Below are positions 1-6,582 of a DNA stretch of 10,308 nt, in pieces. Origin of the DNA: an uncultured Ruminococcus sp. (GTDB lineage Bacteria > Bacillota > Clostridia > Oscillospirales > Ruminococcaceae); the NCBI GenBank assembly GCA_900553335.1, contig USCU01000021.1, positions 1-10,308 on the forward strand. The letters are read 5' to 3'. The notes under the pieces were generated by a model. It had not been told where the DNA came from and did no database searches. It worked only from the letters and a program-made list of their open reading frames with translations. Each line of letters opens with the position of its first letter. Position 1 is the stretch's first letter. The position numbers and the translations under genes are program-made.

Positions 1-63
1 TCCGACAAGTCCCCAGTTAAGCCCACCGATAATAAGCAAAAACAGCGCTATTTTATCCATCAT
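1..63 (-). CDS. Partial DUF378-type small membrane protein (N-terminus only)
   Basis: Reading the minus strand from an ATG at 63-61 gives 21 in-frame residues, beginning MMDKIALFLLIIGGLNWGLVG-like, before the window ends. A hydrophobic start followed by I-I-G-G-L-N-W-G-L is the hallmark of DUF378 (YuzA-like) proteins, short integral membrane proteins of unknown function, usually about 60-80 residues with two membrane segments. An AGGAGGT ribosome binding site on the minus strand (71-77) sits 7 bases before the first ATG and 10 before the second (60-58), so the upstream ATG is slightly preferred. The gene is divergent from the mutarotase operon. Upstream on its strand are a TTGACA (156-151) without a good partner and a lone GATAAT (106-101), so its promoter is uncertain. 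The family call rests on a short segment but a characteristic one. Confidence 0.72.
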   Translation of the reverse strand, partial: MMDKIALFLLIIGGLNWGLVG

Positions 64-125
64 ATCAGCTACCTCCTTCAGCGCACTTCTTTGTGCTGAA
101 ATTATCTTGCCCTTATTGTTGACGG

Positions 126-134
126 TTATTCACA
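126..134 (+). promoter_or_regulatory. Isolated DnaA-box-like nonamer
   Basis: The sequence TTATTCACA fits the bacterial DnaA-box consensus TTATNCACA exactly. It lies in the divergent intergenic region between the DUF378 gene and the mutarotase operon. A single box can occur by chance in AT-rich DNA, so a role in DnaA binding or regulation is only a possibility. Confidence 0.25.
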
Positions 135-180
135 AACTGAAAAATTTTTTTGTCAAATCTTTAAAAAACCTGAATTTTCC

Positions 181-209
181 TTGATAATCTCATTAAGATA
201 TGATATACT
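181..209 (+). promoter_or_regulatory. Sigma-A promoter of the mutarotase-DUF6440-cellobiose phosphorylase operon
   Basis: A -35 element TTGATA (181-186) is followed by exactly 17 bases and a -10 element TATACT (204-209). The bases before the -10 read TGA, forming an extended -10 (TGnTATACT). Each hexamer differs from consensus by one base, so this should be a strong housekeeping promoter. Transcription would start near 216, leaving a leader of about 50 bases before the ATG at 266. I see no obvious operator or catabolite-response element overlapping it, and no riboswitch fits in so short a leader. Confidence 0.75.
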
Positions 210-265
210 TCAATAGGTAAAAAATACGGATTTAAAAAATTTTTGACTGAAGGAGGGGCTGTAAA

Positions 266-1273
266 ATGGCAAATGCGAAAAAAATAAAATTTAAAGACAC
301 GGATTGTATTTTGCTTAGTGCAGACGGCTATGAAGCGGTCGTATGTCCGTCGATTGGAAATCAGGTTTTAAGATTTAAAAGTTATGATCCTGATTGCGAG
401 ATATTCAGATACCGAGAGGATGTAACCATTGATACTATAAAAGAAGCTCCTGCTATTTGGGGACTTCCGACAATGTATCTTCCGAACCGTTTTGACGGAG
501 GAATAATAAAGACTTCTGACAGTGTTTATAAAATGCCGATAAACGAGCCTGATTACAGCAACTATTTACACGGTTTTGTGTTCAAGCGTCCGTATGATGT
601 TGATGTAATGACTGCGGACGAAAGCAAAGCGATAGTTTCCGCTTCCTTTACATATAATAAAGACGATGAGATGTACAAATACTTTGACGTCGATTTTAAA
701 ATTACAATAACTTTTACGCTGTCTGCTGACGGACTTTATCAGGAAATTAAGCTGAAAAATTTTTCTGACAAAGCTTTGCCTGTTTCAATTGCGACACATA
801 CCTGCATAAATGCTCCGCTTGTTGACGGAGGAAACGAGGAGGATATGCTTTTAACAGTTCCGATCGAAAAAAAATGCGAGCTGAGCGACAGATTTTTGCC
901 GACAGAGAAGCTTTTGGAGCTGAGCGACTGGGATAAGGAATACAAAAACGGTAAAAAACGTCCAACGGGACAGGTTATCGAAAATGATATGTATACAGCA
1001 GGTAGTGCAGAGCTTTTCGGCAAACCGTTTAATGGAACTATCGTTAAGGATACCGCAAAAAAAGTTCTCTTGCAAAACGAGGTCAGCGAGGAATTTAAGT
1101 TTTATAATATGTGGAACGATCTAGGCGATAAAGGATATTTTTGCCCTGAGCCTATGACCGCAATGATAAACTCTCCGAACCTCACGCTTGACAGAGAGAT
1201 TTCGGGTTATAAGGAGCTAAAGAGCGGAGAAGAGTTTTCCTGTCATCAAAGCTTTAAAATAGTAAAGGAGTAG
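266..1273 (+). CDS. Aldose 1-epimerase (mutarotase)-like protein
   Basis: This 335-residue protein resembles the galactose mutarotase superfamily, beta-sandwich enzymes that interconvert alpha and beta anomers of aldoses. Landmarks fall in the expected order: N-R-F (residues 74-76, the substrate-binding arginine region), L-H-G (101-103, first conserved histidine), T-H-T-C-I-N (177-182, in place of the classical H-P-Y-F-N with the catalytic histidine), and P-E-P-M-T (294-298, catalytic-base glutamate). Length matches the family (300-350). There is no signal peptide, so it is cytoplasmic. AGGAGGG (251-257) lies 8 bases before the ATG, which fixes the start. It is first in an operon with cellobiose phosphorylase, 4 bases ahead of the next gene, so glucose or a gluco-oligosaccharide is a likely substrate. 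Specificity is inferred; it is divergent from classical GalM and could be a non-canonical family member. Confidence 0.8.
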   Translation: MANAKKIKFKDTDCILLSADGYEAVVCPSIGNQVLRFKSYDPDCEIFRYREDVTIDTIKEAPAIWGLPTMYLPNRFDGGIIKTSDSVYKMPINEPDYSNYLHGFVFKRPYDVDVMTADESKAIVSASFTYNKDDEMYKYFDVDFKITITFTLSADGLYQEIKLKNFSDKALPVSIATHTCINAPLVDGGNEEDMLLTVPIEKKCELSDRFLPTEKLLELSDWDKEYKNGKKRPTGQVIENDMYTAGSAELFGKPFNGTIVKDTAKKVLLQNEVSEEFKFYNMWNDLGDKGYFCPEPMTAMINSPNLTLDREISGYKELKSGEEFSCHQSFKIVKE

Positions 1274-1277
1274 AGTT

Positions 1278-1475
1278 ATGAAAAAGAAAATCGCACGTTT
1301 TATTCAAACATCTTCTCAATCCATGGCCTTTAGAAGTATAATAACTTTTGCCGACAGGGAAACGGGAGTTGAGTATGCAGTTTTTTCATCAGGAGAAGGA
1401 ATGACAAGTCCTGTGCCGCTCATAAATGCGGACGGAACGCCGAAAACCGTAAATATTTCAGAATTTGAAGAATAG
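1278..1475 (+). CDS. DUF6440-like small protein
   Basis: A 65-residue protein whose centre, D-R-E-T-G-V-E-Y (residues 26-33), and later P-L-I-N-A-D-G-T-P-K (47-56) match the pattern I recall for DUF6440, a family of small Firmicute proteins of unknown function in which a D-K-E-T-G-V-x-Y strand is followed by a T-P-L-L-D-x-D-G-K-P segment. The N-terminus is basic (M-K-K-K), with no membrane segment. Its ribosome binding site AAGGAG (1265-1270) sits at the 3' end of the mutarotase gene, 7 bases before the ATG, and the two genes are 4 bases apart, so translation is probably coupled. The next gene starts 29 bases later. Codon use looks like the neighbours. Its function is unknown; co-transcription with a glycoside phosphorylase is the only clue. 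Confidence 0.75.
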   Translation: MKKKIARFIQTSSQSMAFRSIITFADRETGVEYAVFSSGEGMTSPVPLINADGTPKTVNISEFEE

Positions 1476-1504
1476 AAGAATAAAAATTAAAAGGAGTAAA
1501 CACT

Positions 1505-3955
1505 ATGAAGTACGGACATTTTGATGACTTAAACAAGGAGTATGTCATTACGAACCCAAAAACTCCGTATCCCTGGATAAACTACCTCGGAACTCAGGAG
1601 TTTTTCTCGCTTATTTCAAATACAGCAGGAGGCTATCATTTCTTTAAGGACGCAAGACTAAGAAGAATCACACGTTACCGCTATAACAACGTTCCTGTTG
1701 ACGTAGGCGGAAGATATTTTTATCTCAAGGACGGCGATACTGTATGGAGTCCGGGCTGGAGTCCTGTGAAATGTGAACTTGACAGCTACTGCTGCCGTCA
1801 CGGCATGGGATATACTATTATTAAGGGTGAGAAGAACGGTATTTGCGCCGAGGTTACTTTCTTTGTTCCTCAGGACTTTAACGGCGAGGTTCAAAAGGTA
1901 ATTATTAAAAATAATTCAAATAAGAAAAAGAGCCTTAAGCTTTTCTCGTTTATTGAATGGTGTCTTTGGAACGCTCAGGACGACTCAACTAACTTTCAGA
2001 GAAACTTTAACACGGGTGAGGTTGAGATCGAAGGCTCGACGATCTATCATAAGACCGAGTATAAGGAGAGAAGAGATCACTTTGCATTTTATACCGTTAA
2101 TGCACCGATCGACGGATTCGACACCGACAGAGAATCGTTTATCGGTCTTTACAACGGCTTTGAAAATCCGCAGTGCGTCATAAACGGCGAGGCTTCAAAT
2201 TCTGTTGCGGACGGATGGTCACCGATTGCTTCTCACATGATAAACATCGAGCTTGAACCGGGCGAGGAAAAGGCTTATGTTTTCCTTTTGGGATATGTTG
2301 AAAACGGCGATGACAAGTGGGACGAAAAAGGCGGAATGAATAAGTCTAAAGCATACGCAATGATCGACGCTATGAATACTGTGGAGAAGGCAGACGCCGC
2401 TTTGGAGAGCTTAAAGACAACTTGGAACGAGCTTTTATCAAAATATTCGGTAAATACGCCTGACGATAAGATGAACCGAATGGTAAATATCTGGAACCAG
2501 TATCAGTGCATGGTTACATTTAATATGAGCCGTTCCGCTTCCTACTTTGAAAGCGGAATCGGAAGAGGAATGGGATTCAGAGATTCAAACCAGGATCTTT
2601 TAGGCTTTGTTCATCAGATACCGGACAGAGCAAGAGAGCGTCTTATTGACCTTGCTGCAACACAGTTTGAGGACGGCGGATGCTATCACCAGTATCAACC
2701 TCTTACAAAGAGAGGAAACGATGAGATCGGCGGAGATTTTTCCGACGATCCGCTTTGGATGATTCTGTCTGTTGCACAGTATATCAAAGAAACAGGCGAC
2801 TGGTCGATTTTAGACGAACAGGTTCCATACGACAACGACGAAAGCCGCGCAAAACCGATGATGCATCATCTTACGCAGTCGTTCTACCGAATTCTTAACA
2901 ACCTAGGCCCTCACGGACTTCCGCTCGCTATGAGAGCTGACTGGAACGACTGTATCAATCTTTCATGTTTTTCGGATACTCCCGGCGAGAGCTTTCAGAC
3001 ATCTACTTCTCCTAAATACGGCGAGCAGAAATACAGCCGTGTTGCAGAAAGCGTAATGGTAGGAGGAATGTTTACATTTATAGGACCTGAATATGTTTCT
3101 ATCTGCCGCCACATGGGTTTAAACGATGAGGCGGACAAGGCTCAGGTAGAGATTGACAAAATGGCTCAGGTGATTTTAAAATACGGCTTTGACGGCGAGT
3201 GGTTTATAAGAGCATATGATGATTTCGGAAGGAAAATGGGTTCTAAGGAAAATGAAGAGGGAAAAATCTTTATTGAACCGCAAGGCTTCTGCGTAATGAG
3301 CGGAATCGGCAAGGAGCAGGGAATTGACATTAAAACGCTTGACAGCGTTGACAAATATCTGAACACTGAATACGGACTTGTATTAAACAATCCTCCGTTT
3401 ACTAAGTATTATATCGAGTACGGTGAAATCTCAACATATCCGGGCGGATATAAAGAGAATGCTGGAATCTTCTGTCATAACAATGCATGGATAATTTGTG
3501 CGGAGGCATTTGTCGGAAGAGGTGATAAAGCGTATGAATACTATTCCAAGATCGCACCTGCATATCTTGAGGACATTTCTGATATACATCGCACCGAGCC
3601 TTACGTTTACGCTCAAATGATTGCAGGAAAGGACGCTAAGCGCCACGGTGAAGCTAAAAACAGCTGGCTTACAGGAACGGCAGCTTGGAACTTTGTTGCA
3701 GTATCTCAGTATATTCTCGGAATTATCCCCGACTATGACGGACTTAAAATTGATCCATCGATTCCAAGCGGCTGGGACGGTTTTGCGGCCGTAAGAAAGT
3801 TCAGAGGTGCAACCTATAACATAACGGTTAAAAATCCTTCTCATATTTCAAAAGGAATCAAAGCTGTTATCGTAAACGGAACATCAACGGACAGCAATAT
3901 TTTACCTGTATTCCCGGAGGGAAGCAAAGTAAATGTTGAGGTAGTAATGGGTTAA
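1505..3955 (+). CDS. cbp: Cellobiose phosphorylase, glycoside hydrolase family 94
   Basis: This 816-residue protein catalyses the reversible inverting reaction cellobiose + phosphate = alpha-D-glucose-1-phosphate + D-glucose in the cytoplasm, saving one ATP per cellobiose compared with hydrolysis and kinase. Family features run end to end: the N-terminal Y-P-W-I-N-Y-L-G-T block (22-30), the beta-sandwich domain, then the (alpha/alpha)6 barrel with G-F-R-D-S-N-Q-D (357-364), the catalytic R-A-D-W-N-D-C motif (about 477-483, containing the general-acid aspartate), the Y-G-E-I-S-T-Y block near 640, and [12 protein letters not shown] (714-725), whose His and Thr-Gly help bind phosphate. Length equals that of clostridial cellobiose phosphorylases (about 810), and remembered similarity to the C. 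thermocellum enzyme is high throughout, favouring cellobiose over chitobiose or longer cellodextrins. There is no signal peptide. AAGGAG (1491-1496) lies 8 bases before the ATG. It is the last gene before the terminator at 3985. Confidence 0.97.
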   Translation: MKYGHFDDLNKEYVITNPKTPYPWINYLGTQEFFSLISNTAGGYHFFKDARLRRITRYRYNNVPVDVGGRYFYLKDGDTVWSPGWSPVKCELDSYCCRHGMGYTIIKGEKNGICAEVTFFVPQDFNGEVQKVIIKNNSNKKKSLKLFSFIEWCLWNAQDDSTNFQRNFNTGEVEIEGSTIYHKTEYKERRDHFAFYTVNAPIDGFDTDRESFIGLYNGFENPQCVINGEASNSVADGWSPIASHMINIELEPGEEKAYVFLLGYVENGDDKWDEKGGMNKSKAYAMIDAMNTVEKADAALESLKTTWNELLSKYSVNTPDDKMNRMVNIWNQYQCMVTFNMSRSASYFESGIGRGMGFRDSNQDLLGFVHQIPDRARERLIDLAATQFEDGGCYHQYQPLTKRGNDEIGGDFSDDPLWMILSVAQYIKETGDWSILDEQVPYDNDESRAKPMMHHLTQSFYRILNNLGPHGLPLAMRADWNDCINLSCFSDTPGESFQTSTSPKYGEQKYSRVAESVMVGGMFTFIGPEYVSICRHMGLNDEADKAQVEIDKMAQVILKYGFDGEWFIRAYDDFGRKMGSKENEEGKIFIEPQGFCVMSGIGKEQGIDIKTLDSVDKYLNTEYGLVLNNPPFTKYYIEYGEISTYPGGYKENAGIFCHNNAWIICAEAFVGRGDKAYEYYSKIAPAYLEDISDIHRTEPYVYAQMIAGKDAKRHGEAKNSWLTGTAAWNFVAVSQYILGIIPDYDGLKIDPSIPSGWDGFAAVRKFRGATYNITVKNPSHISKGIKAVIVNGTSTDSNILPVFPEGSKVNVEVVMG

Positions 3956-3984
3956 GAATTACAAGCTTTAACTAATAAACGTCG

Positions 3985-4021
3985 AAAAGCCCCGAGTAAA
4001 ATTATGCTCAGGGCTTTTTTT
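3985..4021 (+). terminator. Intrinsic terminator of the cellobiose phosphorylase operon
   Basis: A 12-base arm AAAAGCCCCGAG (3985-3996) pairs with CTCAGGGCTTTT (4007-4018) with a single C/A mismatch, across a 10-base loop. The right arm runs into an uninterrupted T tract ending at 4021. It begins 30 bases after the phosphorylase stop codon. The A-rich left flank could give it weak activity on the minus strand too, but that operon has its own terminator first. Confidence 0.9.
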
Positions 4022-4130
4022 GGACGGTTTTATACGAATAAATACAATTTTCGGACAACTGTATTTTATATGCGGACAAGCGGATTTGTAAATAGTCTTA
4101 ATATACAAATAATTTCGGTTTTTTTGTGTA

Positions 4131-4139
4131 TTATCCACA
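4131..4139 (+). promoter_or_regulatory. Consensus DnaA box TTATCCACA
   Basis: This is a perfect match to the strong DnaA-box nonamer. It lies 29 bases and 81 bases left of TGTTGAAAA motifs (4160-4168, 4212-4220), which on the minus strand read TTTTCAACA, one mismatch from the TTTTNCACA form of the box. The clustering in a non-coding AT-rich region makes DnaA binding plausible. Whether it is an origin, a titration site or coincidence cannot be decided here; no dnaA, dnaN or rpmH gene is nearby. Confidence 0.45.
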
Positions 4140-4159
4140 GAAAAATATAAAATTCCGGC

Positions 4160-4290
4160 TGTTGAAAACTAAAGGTTTTTTTAATCTTTAAACACCCGGA
4201 TTTTAATGAATTGTTGAAAACTCTGTTTAAAACGTTTAAAACTTCCTGTTTTCGGGGCTTGTTTTCAACTGTTTAAAAGGATTTTTAAAC
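4160..4290. repeat. Cluster of short GTTGAAAAC and GTTTAAAAC repeats
   Basis: GTTGAAAAC occurs on the plus strand at 4161-4169 and 4213-4221 (52 bases apart) and on the minus strand at 4269-4261. GTTTAAAAC is tandemly repeated at 4225-4233 and 4234-4242. A related GTTTAAAA (4271-4278) forms a hairpin-capable inverted repeat with TTTTAAAC (4283-4290) across a 4-base spacer. Both motif types share a GTT...AAAAC frame and often adjoin each other, which gives a modular look. The pattern could represent protein-binding sites or a degenerate small element. No known repeat family is recognised. Confidence 0.55.
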
Positions 4291-4354
4291 AACTGTACAC
4301 TTTTTCTCCCGAATATATGTCGAAAAATGTCGCATACAATGTGTTTGTACTTGC

Positions 4355-4391
4355 TAAAATAAAACACCGCTCTAAAGTAAGTCAGAGCGGT
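4355..4391 (-). terminator. Intrinsic terminator of the rnf operon
   Basis: On the minus strand an 8-base stem ACCGCTCT (4391-4384) pairs perfectly with AGAGCGGT (4373-4366) over a 10-base loop and is followed by a T-rich tail (GTTTTATTTTA, 4365-4355). On the plus strand the hairpin is not followed by a T run, so it is oriented for the rnf operon. It lies about 95 bases beyond the rnfB stop codon. Confidence 0.82.
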
Positions 4392-4486
4392 ATTTGATCA
4401 AATATTCAATAAGGGGCGTAGCCTAGTCAATCAACATTTTCAGTGGGGATCTTATCCCACAGCCGAATTTAGTTGTTATACGGATT
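4392..4486 (-). other. 3' untranslated segment of the rnf operon with a small hairpin
   Basis: Between the rnfB stop codon and the terminator there are about 95 non-coding bases. They contain an imperfect stem, GTGGGGAT (4443-4450) with ATCCCAC (4454-4460), carrying one bulged G, and a perfect palindrome TTTGATCAAA (4393-4402). The hairpin has no U tract, so it is not a terminator; it could stabilise the mRNA 3' end. No gene is seen. Confidence 0.4.
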
Positions 4487-5308
4487 TTATGTAGCAGATA
4501 AAACCTCTGCTCCCATATCCTCGCATAGATCGTGAATAACACCCATCTTGCAGGCAGCCTTGCATTTTCCGCAGTTTATGCACTTTGAGTAGTCAATAGT
4601 TGCAAAATTGTTCTCAACCTTTATAGCGCCGATCTCGCAGGCCCTCTCACACATTTTGCATCCGATACATCCGCTTGTACAAACGCTTCTTGTTATCTTG
4701 CCTATTGCGGTAGACGAGCATTTAACCTCATATCTAAGCTCCGACGGGCGAATTTCAATTATGTTTTTCGGGCAGACCTTAGCGCACTTTCCGCATCCTG
4801 TGCAGAGCGATTTATTTATCACTGAAACTCCGTTTACAATGTTTATAGCATTGTTGTCGCAAACGGTTACACAGTCGCCGTAGCCAAGGCATCCGTTTGT
4901 ACACATCTTGCTGCCTTTGTAGAACTGTGCTGCTGCAAGACACGATTGCATTCCGTCATATTCAAATCTTTTTTTTGCACTGTCACGGTTTCCGGCACAT
5001 TTTACAAAAGCTACCTGTCTTGATTTTGCTTTTACTTCTATTCCAAGAATCTCTCCGATTTTCATCGCTGTTTCTTCGCCGCCCGGACGGCAAAGGTTAG
5101 GAGCCTCTCCGTTTTTAATTATCGCTTCGGCATAGGCGTTGCAGCCTGTAAATCCGCAGGCTCCGCAGTTTACCTGCGGAAGAGCCTCCGAAAGGGCTTC
5201 GAGGCGTTCGTCCTGTTTGACGTAAAATACCTTTGCGGCAACAGTCAAAAGGACTCCCGCTAAGATTCCCAAACCGGCAAATAGTAATATCGGTAGAATA
5301 TAGTCCAT
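4487..5308 (-). CDS. rnfB: Rnf complex subunit B, polyferredoxin
   Basis: RnfB is the membrane-anchored iron-sulfur subunit that accepts electrons from reduced ferredoxin and passes them into the Rnf complex. The 273-residue protein has one N-terminal membrane helix (about 4-29). Next comes the RnfB/NqrF-type 4Fe-4S domain with N-C-G-A-C-G-F-T-G-C (C48, C51, C56) and C73. Four further cysteine clusters follow: C136/C140/C146/C150, C169/C172/C175/C179, C210-C224 and C243/C246/C249/C253, consistent with two 2[4Fe-4S] ferredoxin-like modules. It ends about 20 residues after the last cluster, whereas some homologues carry extra C-terminal clusters. GGGGAG (5322-5317) precedes the ATG. It is the last gene of the operon, 5 bases after the HgdB-like gene and separated by that gene from rnfA, which it would normally follow directly. 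Confidence 0.95.
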   Translation of the reverse strand: MDYILPILLFAGLGILAGVLLTVAAKVFYVKQDERLEALSEALPQVNCGACGFTGCNAYAEAIIKNGEAPNLCRPGGEETAMKIGEILGIEVKAKSRQVAFVKCAGNRDSAKKRFEYDGMQSCLAAAQFYKGSKMCTNGCLGYGDCVTVCDNNAINIVNGVSVINKSLCTGCGKCAKVCPKNIIEIRPSELRYEVKCSSTAIGKITRSVCTSGCIGCKMCERACEIGAIKVENNFATIDYSKCINCGKCKAACKMGVIHDLCEDMGAEVLSAT

Positions 5309-5313
5309 TAAAA

Positions 5314-6582
5314 TTACTCCCCTTTACAAAAATTCAAAATCATGTTTATCCTGTTTTGCTGATTTATTCTTGAAAGTCCCGAATCAAAGTCAATTGCCTG
5401 AATTGATTTTTCGGGAAATGTATTTCTTAAATCTCTGATAATTCCTCTGGCGCAGGTGTGGCTCACAAGGCAGCCGAAAGGTACTGCAATAACAGCGCCA
5501 TCGGCATTTTTTCTTAAAGCGCCTGTGACCTCTGCAGAGATAAGCCAGCCGTCTCCCATGACCTCGCCGAAGCTTGCGGCAAACGAGCAGTCCGATTTAA
5601 GCTCCTTATATGAGGTCATTTTTTCAAAGCCGAATTGAATAAGAGCATCGTTCATTTTGTTTTGAATATAAGACATATATTTTATAAGCGGTTTTGCTCC
5701 GAGTCCCGAAAGACTTATTTTTCCGTAAATATGGTCGGTTAGTGTGCATGAATCTATAAGATACATCATGTAATTTACGAATCCGCCCATAACTATTTCT
5801 GCATTTTGTTTTCTCAAAAGCCGCTCAAGGCCGTTGTTGCCAAGAGCGCAGAACTTGATATAAAGCTCTCCGGCAATGCAGATCTTCCTGACGGATCTTT
5901 TGACTGTTTTTATTTTGGAAAAGCTTTGTGCAACAAGAAAAAACACTTCACACATCTTTTTAGGTGTTATCCACTTTTTCTTGCTGAGCTTTTGGCCTAG
6001 CGTTTTGATCCAAAATTTTAAAAGTCTTTCCGTTTCGCCTGAAGCTCTTTCATACGGCAGGGTTTTATTGTATAGATACATAAGCAGATCACCGTAATAT
6101 ATCGCTGCCTGCGCGGTCAAAAGCATGACAGGCGTGATAGAAAATCCGGGATGCCTTTCAACTCCGCTCACATTGAGTGATATTACGGGAACATATTCAA
6201 ACCCCGATTTTATAAGCGCTTTTCTCAGAAGATGAATATAATTGCAGGCTCTGCATCCTCCGCCTGCCTGAGGAAGCAAAAGAGCAGTCCGACAAGTATC
6301 GTATCTTCCGCTTCTGAGCGCAGATATAAACTGTCCTATGATAAGATTTGCGGGAAAACATATATCTCCATGAGAAAATTCAAGTCCCGTATTTACGATT
6401 TTTTGATACTCTCTTGCTGAAACGTCAGCGTCTAAAATCTCCGACTTAAATCCGCCCGATAAAAAAGCGTATTTAAGCAGCGGAAAGTGAAAATCAAGCA
6501 TAGACGGAATAAGTACTGTATGAGTTTTCTTCATTCCCTTTGTAAACAAAGGAGCCTTATGCCGTCTTTTGTCATCTTTCAT
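5314..6582 (-). CDS. HgdB/DUF2229-like iron-sulfur protein (2-hydroxyacyl-CoA dehydratase activase-related) inserted in rnf operon
   Basis: This 422-residue cytoplasmic protein resembles the C-terminal, dehydratase-like half of the large 2-hydroxyacyl-CoA dehydratase activase-related proteins (HgdB/DUF2229 group). Matching blocks are F-T-K-G-M-K-K-T-H-T-V-L-I-P (13-26), G-D-I-C-F-P-A (72-78), L-P-Q-A-G-G-G-C-R-A-C-N-Y (103-115), G-E-L-Y-I-K-F (238-244), G-D-G-W-L-I (343-348), V-P-F-G-C-L-V-S-H (367-375) and I-D-F-D-S-G-x-S-x-x-N-Q-x-N-R-I (397-412). C75, C110, C113, C371 and C377 are candidate cluster ligands. The N-terminal BcrAD/BadFG ATPase domain of full-length relatives is absent. The ATG directly abuts the rnfA stop codon, with no good Shine-Dalgarno, suggesting translational coupling. 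Family homology from the first 20 residues supports this start over M17. Its role is unknown: Rnf maturation or an Rnf-fed reductase are guesses. Confidence 0.85.
   Translation of the reverse strand: MKDDKRRHKAPLFTKGMKKTHTVLIPSMLDFHFPLLKYAFLSGGFKSEILDADVSAREYQKIVNTGLEFSHGDICFPANLIIGQFISALRSGRYDTCRTALLLPQAGGGCRACNYIHLLRKALIKSGFEYVPVISLNVSGVERHPGFSITPVMLLTAQAAIYYGDLLMYLYNKTLPYERASGETERLLKFWIKTLGQKLSKKKWITPKKMCEVFFLVAQSFSKIKTVKRSVRKICIAGELYIKFCALGNNGLERLLRKQNAEIVMGGFVNYMMYLIDSCTLTDHIYGKISLSGLGAKPLIKYMSYIQNKMNDALIQFGFEKMTSYKELKSDCSFAASFGEVMGDGWLISAEVTGALRKNADGAVIAVPFGCLVSHTCARGIIRDLRNTFPEKSIQAIDFDSGLSRINQQNRINMILNFCKGE

Larger units (their letters stand above)
4022..4354. other. Gene-free AT-rich region between two convergent terminators
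   Basis: No credible coding sequence is present on either strand. The stretch lies between the plus-strand terminator at 3985-4021 and the minus-strand terminator at 4355-4391, so neither flanking operon needs it as a promoter or untranslated region. It contains the DnaA-like box at 4131 and the repeat cluster at 4160-4290, listed separately. It also has a direct 9-base repeat ACAACTGTA (4055-4063 and 4289-4297) and ATGTCG twice within 16 bases (4318-4333). I see no tRNA, no clear small-RNA promoter-terminator pair, and no inverted repeats typical of insertion-sequence ends. Confidence 0.7.

Noticed and set aside
116..134. Possible CcpA catabolite-response element upstream of the operon promoter
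   Set aside because: Aligning the central CG at 123-124 with the consensus leaves the A-A and right-arm C-A positions unmatched, so the site is not credible.
739..1075. Three overlapping minus-strand open frames of 72-94 codons
   Set aside because: All are antisense to the mutarotase gene, which has intact family motifs, a good ribosome binding site and a strong promoter.
3431..3844. 137-codon open frame on the minus strand
   Set aside because: It lies wholly inside the cellobiose phosphorylase gene, antisense to highly conserved family motifs; its translation is rich in Cys, Arg and Ser with no recognisable domain.
4022..4354. Possible chromosomal replication origin
   Set aside because: It was not annotated as oriC: only one perfect DnaA box is present and none of the usual neighbours (dnaA, dnaN, rpmH, recF, gyrB) are in the window. 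It is kept as a finding to test.
4443..4460. GC-rich hairpin after rnfB considered as the operon terminator
   Set aside because: The stem has a bulge and no T run follows on either strand; the hairpin at 4366-4391 with its T-rich tail is the better terminator.
6520..6536. Alternative start at M17 for the HgdB-like gene, preceded by an AAAGGGA stretch
   Set aside because: The purine stretch abuts that ATG with no spacer, and the residues before M17 (F-T-K block) match the family, so the start next to the rnfA stop is preferred.
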